Assembly (NCBI GenBank): GCA_010094025.1 | Contig: ML991797.1 | Location: 62,001-126,000 of the forward strand | From: Viridothelium virens | Lineage: Eukaryota; Ascomycota; Dothideomycetes; Trypetheliales; Trypetheliaceae | Direction: 5' to 3' | Length of the DNA stretch: 64,000 nucleotides | Shown here: piece after piece, positions 22,477-33,674 of the stretch | Layout: each line of letters starts with the position of its first letter | Numbering within the stretch: the first letter of the stretch is position 1 | Translations under genes and position numbers: made by a program | The notes under the pieces: generated by a model | Database searches by the model: none | Told to the model about the DNA's origin: nothing | What the model saw: only the letters and a program-made list of their open reading frames with translations

Positions 22477-24124
22477 ATGGGTACCAAGAATCGTATCATC
22501 ATTGATACTGATCCTGTAGGCTGGGACCTCACTCTGAACGACTACTCATTCAGTAAGCTGATTTGAGATTTGAGGGTGTCGATGATATTCTTGCTCTTCT
22601 GCTTGCGTTCTGTTCTCAAAAAAACGAGCTTCAAGAAGATGAATTAGAGATTCTGCTCATCTCGGTTACTTTCGGCAACGTGGAAGTTCTCAATTGTCTT
22701 CGCAATGTCGTTTCTCTGTTCCACGTCATTGAAAAGGAACTCGAATGGCGGAAGAAGACCGGGCACCCAGAGGGTCTCGAGGCCTTGAAGCGTTTCAGAC
22801 CTCGAGTTGCGCTTGGTGCAGATGAGCCGCTGGCGGATCAAATATTAATGGCCGATTACTTTCACGGAGTTGACGGATTGGGCGGGATTCATTCTAGTGT
22901 AAATTCCCATCTCCCAAGACGATCGTCCTGGATAGTGCTAATGATAAAGAAGCATCCTCATCTGACACCGGCTGAGACATGGCGAGATCTCTTTACTACG
23001 ACTTCTGCTTCCGGCTCTCCCGAGGAGAAACTCGCAGTCAACGAACTTCAGCACGGAGACACCCTGTTCACGCCCGTCCAGACTTCCGCCGACAAAGAAA
23101 TACTCCGCCTCCTGGCTGAGAATGACCCAGACACCATTACCATAATCGCCCTGGGCCCCCTCACCAACCTCGCCCGCGCCGCTGCCACCGCTCCCGAAAC
23201 CTTCCTCCGCGCCAAAGAAGTCGTCGTCATGGGCGGCGCCATCTCAACCCCAGGCAATGTACGCAGTAGCTCCTCCTCCTGCTTCTCCTCCTCCTCCTCT
23301 CCCCCTGTACCTCTATTTTCTCCCCCTGTCCACCTCACAGCCCCCTCCCCGCCCCCCTTTCCTAAACGCTAACCACCCGTCTCCCCAACCCACAGATCAC
23401 CCCCGTCTCCGAATTCAACCTCCACGCCGACTCCATCGCCTCCGCCCGCCTCCTCGCCCTCACCTCCCCAACCCCATCCTCGACGCTCCCGCCCCCACCC
23501 CCCGCGCCGGCTTCCTCGCCTACCCCGCCCCCGCCTCCGCCCTTCCTCGCGCCGTATCCCGAGCCCCTCTCGCGGCAGCTACGCCTCACGTTGCTGCCTC
23601 TCGACATCACGAACGCGCACGTGCTGCGTCGGGGCCAGGTGGAGGCGCGGCTGCGGGCGCGAGCGGAGCAGGGGAGTCCGTTGGCGGAGTGGGTGGGTGC
23701 GTTTTTGGGGAGTACGCTGGATAAGGTGGAGAGGTTGCGGGGGGCTGTGATGGGAGAGGAGGAGGAGGAGGATGGGAAGGGTGGGAGGGGCGGGACGGGG
23801 GAGGTGGCGCTTAGTTTGCATGATCCGTTGTGTGTGTGGTATGCGCTAACGAAGCAGCGGGTGGGGAAGGATGGGTGGAGTGGGGTTGAGGGGGAGGATG
23901 TCAGGGTGGAGACGAGTGGGCAGTGGACGAGGGGGATGTGTGTGGTGGATCGGAGGGATCGGAAGAAGAAGGTGGAGAAAGGAGATGGGGAGGATGTGGG
24001 AGGGGATCATGGGGGTTGGCTGGATGGAAGAAAGGGAAATCGGGTGAGGAGGATGATGAGGAGTGGGGAGGAGCGGAGTTTCGGGGAGACGCTACTGGAT
24101 ACCATATTTGGGAAAGATCATTAA
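22477..24124 (+). CDS. Inosine/uridine-preferring nucleoside hydrolase family protein, 483 aa
   Basis: Exons 22477..22515, 22575..23258 and 23396..24124. It would hydrolyse the N-glycosidic bond of ribonucleosides in salvage (URH1-like). The calcium-binding signature DTDPGVDD is at residues 10-17 and is assembled across the first intron. Other landmarks are ITIIALGPLTNLARA, VVVMGGAI, the VSEFNLHADSIAS segment that opens exon 3, LPLDITNAHVL, and the late catalytic Asp in SLHDPLCVWYAL. The protein is longer than the usual 310-370 aa because of a Pro-rich insertion (about residues 260-300), an EEEEEDGKGGRGG loop and a charged tail. Exon 2's end, the 137-base intron and the start of exon 3 are extremely C-rich, and the rest is extremely G-rich, switching near 23600. 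The catalytic residues look intact. Confidence 0.85.
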
Positions 24125-24480
24125 GCAATGGTAGCTTTGGAGATGACATACATTGGATGATGCAACGTCTCCTCACCCATTATTCAACAACTCGTAAATG
24201 CTTACTGAGAATATCTTACCAGCCTTTTCTCTCCATCTTATCATTTCTCATGAAGACGAGGAAGAAGATGGCATGAAGTCTTCGGGCTATAATAGAAATT
24301 GGAAGACTTTTAGCTATGCTGCTTGTTTGAAACGACCTAAATCTGGAGTAACAGAAGTGCCACGCTTTGTGAGTCAAAACGCCGAGTCTCATGTGCATCA
24401 ACATACATTCACATCTTCCGAGCCAAGACATATGCTCATCTTTTCCACTGTTTAACCTTATCGCCGAACTTCGTCTAATC
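24125..24480. other. Interval between convergent genes
   Basis: 356 bases separating the 3' ends of the nucleoside hydrolase and ERV29 genes. No feature seen. Confidence 0.55.
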
Positions 24481-25710
24481 CTAGTAGACTTTCTTCTTCT
24501 CGTCCACGCTAAACTGGCCAGGGCCCATGTTGACCAAGAGCAGAAGACCTCCGCTGGGTTACCATCAGCTTTACGATTTGAAAAAATGTACACGGCAGGA
24601 CTTACACAATGGAAAGAATCTGAAAGAAGTCATACTTGGCGAAATCCTTGTGAGGATGATGCGCATGGAGCTGCTCTGACGTTAGTTCTGTACTCAATCG
24701 GAACAGACGGTTGGTCTCGACTCACCGTCCAGAAGTTATTGACCAGCAAATTGAAGATGCTCAAAATAAGGACCAAAATTACCGCACTCCACTTGGCTTT
24801 GAACCCAACTACCACCATAACACATGCCACGAACCCGAACAAGCTAACCATCACCCTCCAGATACTCCAATCTCCAGCAAATACGAAGCCGACGAACAGG
24901 AAAATCAACAGCACTCTTCCGGCCAACTGGAAATACATCTTGCGGTCCTTCTCATCGATCTGCGGTAATCCAGCCGGGGCAAACTTCTTGCGGACCCAGG
25001 AGTCCGATAGTACCATAAGGAGGCCGCCGACTACTGAGAGATTACGGAGGAAGAAGTTGAGGTCGAAGATGAGGCCGTAGCCAAGGGCTTGGGTAACAAC
25101 AACGCCAAGGAGGCCACAGACAGCGTACTCGGTATACTTGCGAACGATGATGAGGAAGGAGCATGAGGTCATGGCGAGGACGTTAATGATGAGAAAGAGG
25201 TGCGTGAGGCCATTTGGGACTGTGGAGGGAAGGGCGGAGTTAACGTTTCCCGATCTTATTTCGGCGGGCAGAGGTGAGCAAACTTACTGTGGCGGTAGTC
25301 GTGCAGGTAGACAAGTTGATCGTGCCATTGAGTAAAAATCCGTAGGGCGTCTTCAAGGAAGGTGACAACGATGAGAAACCGGCCGAGGTGAGGGAGGTAG
25401 CTGACTTGGATGTCAGCTCGTGGCTTATGGACATGGAGCTCTCTGGTTTCTAGAGAGTAGTGCCAACACTCACGGTTTGATCGGATCTGAGATCGTGTCT
25501 AACCAGTCTTCTATCTTTGAGGTTTGCTCTCGAATGGCATCGAGCGGACTATACCAGTCAACTCAAGCACGCTGAAATTGAAGAGCTCGTCCATGGTACG
25601 AACCTGGGGTCGTTGGTATTTTGTTCTCTCGACGGGCCGCCGAAGGTATTCCCCATCGAGTTGCCCATATTGCCGAGGTGGTAATTTGCCGTCCCTCGTA
25701 TTTGCGCCAT
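24481..25710 (-). CDS. ERV29: Surf4/Erv29-type ER cargo receptor, 308 aa
   Basis: Minus-strand exons 25710..25604, 25548..25474, 25400..25288, 25219..24726, 24670..24606 and 24553..24481. A multi-pass ER-to-Golgi receptor that loads soluble secretory cargo into COPII vesicles. The short N-terminal tail (MGNSMGNTFGG) is followed by the family block YLPHLGRFLIVVTFLEDALR. Then come TQWHDQLVYLHDYR, and a row of hydrophobic helices including GLIFDLNFFLRNLSVVGGLL and FNLLVNNFWT. The C-terminus KKVY fits a di-lysine KKxx retrieval signal. Five short introns (52-73 bases) each have consensus ends, and removing them restores the full family order. The last two exons lie beyond the point where the continuous frame runs into an intron, so a model stopping near 24630 would lack the KKxx signal. 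Confidence 0.9.
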
Positions 25711-26769
25711 GCCGATAGATAGATGCTGGTACGAATTAAGTCGATAGTGGAGGTGGTTGTGAAGATGCCAGTCTAAAGCCGGCTCGTGGGGTCCGAAATA
25801 TACAATTCAAAAGGATAGGGTGGGTTGGCTGGCGAAGAATATGAACGGGAAGGGAAGTAGGGGATCAAGCAGACATTCTCTCAATCCTCTTTGTTGGCTG
25901 CGGACATTAAGTTGATACGTTCGACAACAGATGCCACATATCGTAAAGGCATTCTGCCGTGGGGCACCGCCAATACCCTAGCCTCGAAACATCTCGGTCA
26001 CCGTCCTACTAGGTACTCCGTAATTAATGGCTTCTCACTCAAGCTCTGTTTCAACCTCGGGAACGACTAAACCTACACGGCTCACTACTGAGGTGCTACA
26101 AGTGCTTCAACATTGTTTCGAAAGCCAAAGTCACAAATGGGGTGAACTTTGCGCAACCGACAGGGCACCATGTTGCTCAACTAAATACAGTGATGACAGT
26201 TCTCTTTTTCGATTTGACTCGAAAATGCGGGAGTCTTCATCGACTTGCGCTGCCCAAATTAACGCCAAAAGGAGAATCAAAGAAATAAGTGAGATCGCCT
26301 CTTGAAGAGTGCTTGTGGTAGAATTGATGCATTTCGCCGATCGCCCCGTGTCCCCTTCGCAGATGCCATTTATCCATCCCATTCTGATTTCACTGACATT
26401 GGCGCTCAATCCCCTGCATTGACTGAAAAACTGATGACTTCGCGTGAGCGCTCCAAATGTACAGGGTTGGTAGGAAATGCTATTCGATAAGACGCCAAAT
26501 CCTCTAGCAGTAGCTGTCCCTATGGCTGCTAAATGAATGCGGTTAGTGTAAATAATTCCAGGACGACAAGTTAGAATCGAACGAGTAAGGACTAAATGGG
26601 CGATCCCGTGACATTTTCACCAGATACAAAGATATTTTGGCTCGTAGGTATACAAATGTTGCAAAGCCACGAGTCCGCACGGGTTGTGCAAGCAGGAGGA
26701 GAAACTTGTTCTCTTCCTTTCTCAGCGAGACGCGTACGAGGAGGCTAATGGCCCCAGTGATTTTGACGG
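25711..26769. other. Gene-free interval upstream of ERV29
   Basis: About 1.06 kb between ERV29 and the next minus-strand gene. Short frames only. It contains one TACTCCGTA motif (26014-26022). Confidence 0.5.
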
Positions 26770-28122
26770 TCACACCACGGACCAGTCGGAATCACCAGGG
26801 TGTTGGGAAGAATTGGCCCATTCACTAACATTGTCAAGAACGCTGAAGCCAGCGCGAGAGCCCCCAGTGGAAGCAGGCTTGGCCTCCTTTCGAATCTCCT
26901 TGTTGGGCTTTGCGACTGCTGGGGCTGGAAAAGAGGCGCCATCGCCAGCTTGATTGGTCGCATCACCGTCTAGAGTAGGTGCTGCCTTCTTTTTATTCTT
27001 CTTGCCGGATGGCACGGTGCTCCAACTCGCGTCGTCATTCTCATTAATGATTCGAAGTTGTTCCTCCTCTGATGGAAGGGGACCGTCCCAATTGGTGCCT
27101 GCAGTAGTGTTAGAGTTGGGACTGGCGGCTCTGCCGCTGGAGCTAGCAGTTGATGTGGTAGTGTCCTGATCAAATGTATCAAGCAGCTGGTTATCCTGGG
27201 TCGTGTCGTTGGGAAAGTCTGAGGGAATGGATGCTTGGACAGGACCACTAGGAGCCCCTTGGTTCCAGGCGTTGGATGCAGGAGCTCGTGCTGACACGAC
27301 ACCATTTTTGGCAGGTTCGCCTCTGGCTTCTCTTGCTGTTCGTCGTTGCTTCTCTTCTAGTATGCGGCGTGCCTTCTCTTGCTCCTCGCGTTCCAGCTTC
27401 TTAACCTCGGCCTTCTGCCGATTTTGACGCTGCTTCTGGGTCTCTTGGACCTGTGTACTGGCTTGCTTCCGTTGCTGCTTAGCAGATTTGGGTTGAGTCG
27501 GAGCGGTCAGTCTGAGACTTGAAGGTCCTGGAGAGGAAGCCTCCAGCATATCGGAAACGTCAGCACCAGAAGATTTCGCCTGCAAAGCCGGAGAAACTAC
27601 TGGAGACATCTCGTCGTCGGCATCCGCCAGGGTAGTAGATGACGCATTGGGAAAGTCTCGGGTGGCATTGGCCGCTGATTGACGCACAGTTTTCTGTCGC
27701 TGGTTCAACGTCTTTGGAGGAGCCAAATTGGAACCTTCCTTCAACTTGACCAAGTCTGCCGCCCAATTCGTGTTGTCTGTCTCCTCTTCTTTGCCATCAT
27801 CCACTGGATAAGCTATGTCGGGCATGGAGGGCGCGGAAGGGGTAGCTTTCTTATTTATTTTTCGCTTGGCAATAGGCTCGTCATTAGCAGAGGCGGCCGT
27901 CTCGGAGCCCCTATTCTGCACCGGAGTCGCCAGATCATCTCCTCTTCTCTTCGTGGCCTTGCTATCTTCCCGACGCTGTCCCTTTCGCGTCTGCGTGACT
28001 TCGCTGCCAGGATGCGTCTGAGCCGACCTCGGGTTTTCTTTGAGTCCTGGGACGCCGTAGTAGTAGCAATAGATGGCCCCGCCTCCAAGGACAATGGCGG
28101 CCCAGGATTGCCACGGCTCCAT
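26770..28122 (-). CDS. Unknown protein with N-terminal membrane anchor, 450 aa
   Basis: Single exon from ATG at 28122 (MEPWQSWAAIV) to the stop at 26770. The frame is open a few codons further upstream but only from TTG. I do not recognise the family. One membrane helix near residues 7-25 (AAIVLGGGAIYCYYYGV) would anchor it with a short lumenal or external end. The rest is hydrophilic and mostly disordered. A strongly charged coiled coil (KAEVKKLEREEQEKARRILE) sits near the middle. The C-terminal block GPLPSEEEQLRIINENDD, ASWSTVPSGKKNKKK and the terminal GDSDWSVV are the most conserved-looking parts. Repeated short W-containing motifs (NWAAD, NWDGP, SWSTV, DWSVV) recur along the chain. A role at an organelle surface is inference only. 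Confidence 0.72.
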   Translation of the reverse strand: MEPWQSWAAIVLGGGAIYCYYYGVPGLKENPRSAQTHPGSEVTQTRKGQRREDSKATKRRGDDLATPVQNRGSETAASANDEPIAKRKINKKATPSAPSMPDIAYPVDDGKEEETDNTNWAADLVKLKEGSNLAPPKTLNQRQKTVRQSAANATRDFPNASSTTLADADDEMSPVVSPALQAKSSGADVSDMLEASSPGPSSLRLTAPTQPKSAKQQRKQASTQVQETQKQRQNRQKAEVKKLEREEQEKARRILEEKQRRTAREARGEPAKNGVVSARAPASNAWNQGAPSGPVQASIPSDFPNDTTQDNQLLDTFDQDTTTSTASSSGRAASPNSNTTAGTNWDGPLPSEEEQLRIINENDDASWSTVPSGKKNKKKAAPTLDGDATNQAGDGASFPAPAVAKPNKEIRKEAKPASTGGSRAGFSVLDNVSEWANSSQHPGDSDWSVV

Positions 28123-29490
28123 TTTGGTGGGGGAGTATAAGTTCAATGAACAACGATTGGTGGCTCGGTGATGCGACTGTTCTACTCCAAGTCTCAGAGA
28201 GGGTGGCGTGGAGGACCTTGAGACTTTGCTTACCGATATAAACCAAATCGCACCACGACCGATCTCACACTACCAGTCAGACCACAGCTGTGACTTGCGT
28301 TATTAGGTCAGGTGGCCGAGGAACTGTGATGATGCAGTCTGAATTACGTGGGTGTGTTGGGGGATGCAAGGGGCAATGGTGTCAACGGCCAATTAAGGAG
28401 TATCGAGTGAGTGCCTCAGTCAAAGTGTAGGCAAGGCAATTAGTTGAGAGTGACTGGGTTTGATCAGGCTTTGGAACGAGAGTGCATTAAGGTATTCAAA
28501 GCCAGGCAAAATGGAAAAAGAAGTGGGCGTCGTGGACAAGTTGATGGGGATCGAGGTGGTGTCGGACTAGCGCCTCCAAAAGAAGTATTGGGAGCGTAGA
28601 AGGCTAAGCAGCAAAGGTACCAAAGGGATGCGGATGGTCGGCACGAAGGGCAGCCGACAACTGACGCGTGTCCAGTGGAGAAGGGGAGAGAAGGTTAATA
28701 GCTGCGGCAGCAAGAAAGATTGGGTAGAAGGAGCAGCAGCGACTTTTATTCAAATGCGACCACGGAGATGTTGCAGCTCCAGGTGGTTACTTGTGGTCAG
28801 ACTTCGGCAGCACCTCTGAATCGTGCAGCCACTGCGGCTAAATTTACGATGCACCAGACCGGAGCCGAGATAGATTTTGTATGGCTCCGATAGGTATTGC
28901 TTGGCCATAGTGGAGCAATCTCGGCCTCCTTGGCTCGATTTAATGAAGGCGTTCTCATCTCAGACTGTTAATTGTTAGCCGCTAGACACTCGTACTGAAA
29001 GTGAGATCACGTCGTGCCTGCAGTAAACGATGAACTGCAAAAGGATCGATCCCTGTCTGCATGCTCGATGGTTGCGCGAGTTCATCCAGTAAAGGCAACT
29101 GCAAGACGGCACCTCATCTTCCGGATCTAGCTATTGGTGGAGACGCAGCCACTGCCCAGCCCTGTTCGAGTGCTTCCCCACAGTCCAAAAGCTTGGCGTG
29201 CCCATCTTCCGACCTCCCAAGTTCGTTTAGCTTGACCAGACCATCATGGACTATCATGAACCACCATCCCTCTGCGACCGGCCAGAGTCAGGACTATGGA
29301 CATTAAGGTACCACCTATAATACTTTGTTGAGCTGTTTAAGGTTCTGGTCCTGATGTTACACTCTTGCACCACTCATAGAGCCTAGGGGACATGTCACAG
29401 GTACCACGCCATGTGCGTCGCTGCACTGCCACTGTCGGATAATTCCTTTCAGGAATCCGATTGATCATCTTTATTGTTCTGAAAATTGGT
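28123..29490. other. Gene-free interval
   Basis: About 1.37 kb between the membrane-anchored protein gene's start and the FAD monooxygenase 3' end. It includes the former's promoter. Only short chance frames are present and no repeats are seen. Confidence 0.5.
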
Positions 29491-30952
29491 CTACATGTTC
29501 GCTTTAACACCAAGACTCGCTAGTGCTGTGTCAACCTCTTTCTCGGCGTCATATCCATACAACCAAGGTTGAACCACTGGGCACGTCCATCGACTCGGAA
29601 ACTCTCCCACAATTTCCTTACCCAACTGACGAAGGAACAATTCGTCCCTGACCTCTTGCTCAGGACCATCTGACATATGGAAAGATTGCCTCTGCTTAAA
29701 GGTTTCTTTCACGATGGCCTCCCCTCGTGCTTTTCGTAGCCGCTGAAATAGTTCCAACCTCTCCTTGAGCTCAACCGACGATCTGATTCCCTTCAGTAAT
29801 CCCCCAAGCACCGCTCCATCCTCCATGGATGAGTTCGCTCCCTGCGCTAGATACGGCAGCATCGGGTGGCATGAATCCCCAATCATGACGAAATTTGCCT
29901 GATCATTGACCCACGCCGGCATCTCCTCCCGATGCATCAACTTCCACTTGTCCACACTCTCCACGTTCTTTAGAAACCTCGTCAAAATCGGATCCCACCC
30001 TTCAAACAGACCCATCATCTCCTCCACATTCCCTGGTCTCTTCGCCACATCCTCTGGCAAATCATCCGGCACCAACAGTACAATATTATACATCTTGCCC
30101 CCTCTTACTGAATATGCCACGACATGACTTTCAGGCCCAATCCAAAAATGACATTGCGGCCGTTCCACCCACCCTCTCAACTCCTTATCTGCAATCTTAT
30201 CCGCCTCCAAGACAATCCGATACGCCAGATCCCCAGTCGGCAACGGCGGATCGCTACTCTTCAAAAAGCACGACCGACACTTCGACCACAGCCCATCCGC
30301 CGCAACAATCAGATCGCCCTTGAACACCGTCCCCGTCCTTCCCATCGTTGACGCAGTACGCACTTCGGCGGCTTCGAAATCCACATCCTCGACCCGCGTC
30401 CCCAGCACCAGCCTCACCCCGAGCGCTTCTGCGTGCGATGCTAAGGCGCGCTGCAGGTCGACGCGGTGGAGGTCGACGAAGGGGGCGCCGTATTTAGTGC
30501 GGATGTGCTCGTCGAAGGAGGCGTCGTGCGCGAGGATTTGGCCGTTGGAGTAGCGATGGACGGTCAGCGTAGTGGGCTCGGCGCCGGAGGCGGCGAGGGT
30601 GGAGAGGATACCCCAGGAGGACAGGATACGGGAGGCATTGGGTGTGATTTGGAGTCCGGCGCCGATCTGGAGGGATGAGGCAGTTGAGCTGAGTGTTAGG
30701 TGGTGATGAGAGGGTTGTGAGAGGGAATGGCAGGATGGACGCGGGGGATACGATGGGACGGATGGGTGAAATGGAGGGTGGAACTCAAGACGTAATCAAT
30801 TCTTGACTTACCTCAGCTAATTCTCGCGCGCTTTCGAGAACAACGACGTTGTGACCTGCCAATGCACATGATATTGCTGCTGACAAGCCGCTCAGACCAG
30901 CACCGACAATGATGATATCGAGCTTGATTGCATTGTCCGTGCTACCATTCAT
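29491..30952 (-). CDS. FAD-dependent aromatic-type monooxygenase (salicylate hydroxylase-like), 438 aa
   Basis: Minus-strand exons 30952..30812 and 30666..29491. A class A flavoprotein monooxygenase that would use NAD(P)H and O2 to hydroxylate a small, probably aromatic, substrate. The N-terminal dinucleotide fold reads IIIVGAGLSGLSAAI (GxGxxG). The DG motif is DLIVAADGLWSKCRS, and the FAD-binding GD motif is VMIGDSCHPMLPYLAQGAN. The start is ATG at 30952, and exon 2 opens with IGAGLQITPNASRIL, the usual continuation in this family. The 145-base intron is long for this window and G-rich. The left part of the gene is C-rich and the right part G-rich on the + strand. Substrate unknown. There are no partner catabolic genes beside it. 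Confidence 0.86.
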
Positions 30953-32038
30953 GGTGTAGGTCTTTACAGCGAGGCTCGGCGTGTGCCAAGTCCGACGTTT
31001 ATGTACGACATTATAGACGGGAATGGACCGATGATGTGGTCCCGAGTGCTTCTATAGCGCAACCGGAGTTAGATCCGTGTGGACGGGGTCTTGGAAGAGT
31101 GTGGGAACCGAAAAGATCGGGCGAGCTGATCGGCATCTCCTACACAAGCACGACAAGCTCCAAGTGCGGCCGCGTGTATTCCGGTCCGGTACTCTGGAGT
31201 AACTGACGTCTGAATTTTCCGACCCCACGTTCCCCATTAAAATTCGGTGAGGACCTAAAGTAGAATTCTTTCAAAGTGGTTCAAGGCTTTAATAGCTAGC
31301 AGTACATCATTATGCATTAGCAATGTTGGAAAGGTCCAGTTCCTAAAGTACAAGCCCACGGAAAGACTGCAGTCCTGCACAGAGATGAAGGACCTGCGTA
31401 GAAATGAGGGAGGCCTGCGCAAAGATGAGAGCCCTACAGAAGGTAGAGGTGAGGGACCCGGGTAGAGACGAGAGACCCGCGGAGAGATCACAGACCTGCG
31501 TAGGAATCACAGACCTGCGCAGAGATCAAAGATAATGCAGGGATTAGAGGCTTATGGAGAGGATATGTAGAGCTAGAGAGCTGTGATTAGGTATTCAGTG
31601 GGTAATACTAGTCGATTATATCTATTCACCCGGGTCACAAAAAAGGCGACACACCCAAGTTAGCTCATATATCACTGTATAATAAATATATCTTTGCTGA
31701 AAAAAGAAGACAAACAAAATAGCTTCCGAGGTAGACTAGGTATATAATTCCATAAATTCTTGGAACACTCGTGTACACGAATCTTGTCAATAAACTGTAT
31801 TCTTAGAAGAGGTAAACTAGTGCAGCCGCTCTCACTTGCTGAGGGTCACCCCATTTTGGTATGCCGTTTTTCATGATCACCCATCCGCATTTTATTCTCC
31901 TAAGACGCCGAACCTCAGGTTCAGTGTAAGATCGTGCTTGTCGCACTCCCTCATTCAATAGGAGAAGCGGACATGAAACCATAATTGTGGTCATTGGGGG
32001 TTGCAGAGAATAGGAAGCTCCCAGAGTGTAATGCATCG
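30953..32038. other. Gene-free interval with a minisatellite
   Basis: About 1.09 kb containing the monooxygenase promoter, a degenerate minisatellite (31374-31533) and AT-rich DNA near 31620-31800. A 77-codon minus frame at 31803-32036 sits directly beyond the dehydratase stop but resembles nothing I know. Confidence 0.5.
31374..31533. repeat. Degenerate 18-25 bp minisatellite, about eight units
   Basis: Units begin with CCTGCG or close variants followed by YAGARATSASAGA-like DNA. Clear copies are CCTGCGTAGGAATCACAGA and CCTGCGCAGAGATCAAAGA at the right end. Copies diverge leftwards. The repeat lies in gene-free DNA between the FAD monooxygenase and the dehydratase. Confidence 0.7.
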
Positions 32039-33211
32039 CTACAGCAAGAAGCCACGTCCAAGGGTGTCCTCTCGTTCAGAAATGAAAGATGATTTTCCAA
32101 GGTAGAATGCTTGTCCTTCAACCAACACAGTCACAGCAGACGTCGTGTTTCTGGCCGCGGTGGTTATGGTGACCTCCTCGGCGATTGAAGCTAAGAAAGC
32201 CCCAGAACCATTATTTAGATGTGAGACGAGAGAATGGTATGTCCACTTATCGGTGAGCTTTCGTTTCCCTGCTCCGTATGCTGCTGCCACTCTGGCAGTC
32301 ACTCCTGACCCAGTAGGGGACCTGTCAATCTGGCCGTTAGCGAACATGCATAAGCCAAGCTCAGCGCCAACCGTGTCCTTAGAAGGACGACCGGTTTCCT
32401 TGTCCATGATAATCACTGAATATAGTCCACACTGGTCAGATGAAAGTGATTGGTGTTGACAAAGATCAGGATAAGTCTCGACAACACTTTGCTTGATGAT
32501 CATAGCTATCTTCTTTGTTGTATCAAAATCAAGCTCTTGTAGTCTGTCCCCCAAACCAAGTTCCTCTACTGAAACAAGCGCGTAGAAAGCTCCACCATAG
32601 GCAATGTCAATGGTGACGGCATGAGGCGGGCCTCTCCCTGTTAAAGCGAGCCACGCATCTCTATCCTTGATCGGAAGAGATCGACCGAGTGCTGTGGCAA
32701 ACGAAGGGACAGAGACAAACGAAACAGGTCGAGATCCATCAGCTTTACTACCATCCGAAGTAGTTGGTACGATGACTCGAACAAGACCGCAAGGTGCATG
32801 TAAGTTCAGGGAGGCCGTCCTGTCAGCTGCACTGAACTGGACTTGTTTCCGGCGGGGAAAGATTGTGAGATCATCTGTGTCGATAAGGAAGCGGCCCAGA
32901 GCGATCGTACCGTGCCCACACATCTGACTGTAACCTTCGCAATGGCAAAACAGGACTCCGATGTCAGCTTCATCAGAAGAAACGAGTTCGGTCTCTTGAA
33001 TCAAAATAGCTCCGTACATGTCAGCATGACCCCTCGGTTCTAACATCAATCGCCTTCTTAAATGATCATACTGTTCCTTCGCTTGCCTTCTCTGCTGTAG
33101 CAATGTACCTTGAAGCTTCGGGTAGCCCTTGGTTACAATGCGAGTTGGCTCACCACAAGTGTGCATTTCCACTGTTTCGAGTACGGGCCCATCGAGGTCC
33201 AGCATATTCAT
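32039..33211 (-). CDS. Trans-3-hydroxy-L-proline dehydratase (proline racemase family), 390 aa
   Basis: Single exon from ATG at 33211 to stop at 32039. Proline-racemase fold, with METHTCGEPTR-type opening (EMHTCGEPTRIV), ADMYGAILIQ, and SQMCGHGTIALGR carrying Cys98. The second active-site loop reads DRSPTGSGVTAR, with Thr300 where true racemases have Cys. A Cys/Thr pair is the established signature of trans-L-3-hydroxyproline dehydratases such as human L3HYPDH, which convert the substrate to pyrroline-2-carboxylate. The expected role is cytosolic catabolism of hydroxyproline from collagen-like or antibiotic sources. The frame is open 25 codons upstream but only from TTG. The family-standard start is MNMLDLDGPVLETV. 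Divergent from NAS6. Confidence 0.88.
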   Translation of the reverse strand: MNMLDLDGPVLETVEMHTCGEPTRIVTKGYPKLQGTLLQQRRQAKEQYDHLRRRLMLEPRGHADMYGAILIQETELVSSDEADIGVLFCHCEGYSQMCGHGTIALGRFLIDTDDLTIFPRRKQVQFSAADRTASLNLHAPCGLVRVIVPTTSDGSKADGSRPVSFVSVPSFATALGRSLPIKDRDAWLALTGRGPPHAVTIDIAYGGAFYALVSVEELGLGDRLQELDFDTTKKIAMIIKQSVVETYPDLCQHQSLSSDQCGLYSVIIMDKETGRPSKDTVGAELGLCMFANGQIDRSPTGSGVTARVAAAYGAGKRKLTDKWTYHSLVSHLNNGSGAFLASIAEEVTITTAARNTTSAVTVLVEGQAFYLGKSSFISEREDTLGRGFLL

Positions 33212-33674
33212 TTCAAGACTTGGTAATGCACTAGCTTGCAGATCCACGAATATGAGAGATGAGATGGTGATGGTGGTGGTATGCAATTTTGACCGAATTT
33301 ATTTATGGTGTTTTTGAAAGGGGCACGAGGGGATAAGCGAAAGAAGATGAAAATAACAGTCTGAGATGGCGCACATGCCGATGTGTTAGTAGAAAGAGCG
33401 TGTAGTTCGTATGAAGTAAATACACATCACAGAAATAGCTGTACACGCAGGTTTCAGCCAAGAATCTGCTTCCCTTAGAAATCCTCTTCCCTAAGGTACC
33501 GTACCCTATATGATGGGCGTCCATGGCGCGGAGGTTCTTCAAAGTGTCTTGCCGAGCAAAACTCGAGCTGGCCCGGGAGCTAAGGCATGACGTCACCCCC
33601 CACTTCGCGTAATCCTTGCTGGTCGCGGCGGTAATCAACCTTCAATCAACCTTCCATGGATTCTATCTCCTGTT
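33212..33674. promoter_or_regulatory. Shared upstream region of dehydratase and NAS6 genes
   Basis: 463 bases between divergent start codons. No clear TATA box. It must hold both promoters. Confidence 0.5.

Noticed and set aside
24630-25172. ERV29 as one short 180-aa protein
   Set aside because: It starts mid-protein and ends in an intron; the six-exon model gives the full receptor with its KKVY end.
26571-26600. tRNA-like B-box (GAATCGAAC reversed)
   Set aside because: No matching acceptor stem, D arm or A-box nearby. No tRNA was found anywhere by eye.
31803-32036. 77-codon frame directly beyond the dehydratase stop
   Set aside because: No similarity to the racemase/dehydratase family and no start context; probably chance.
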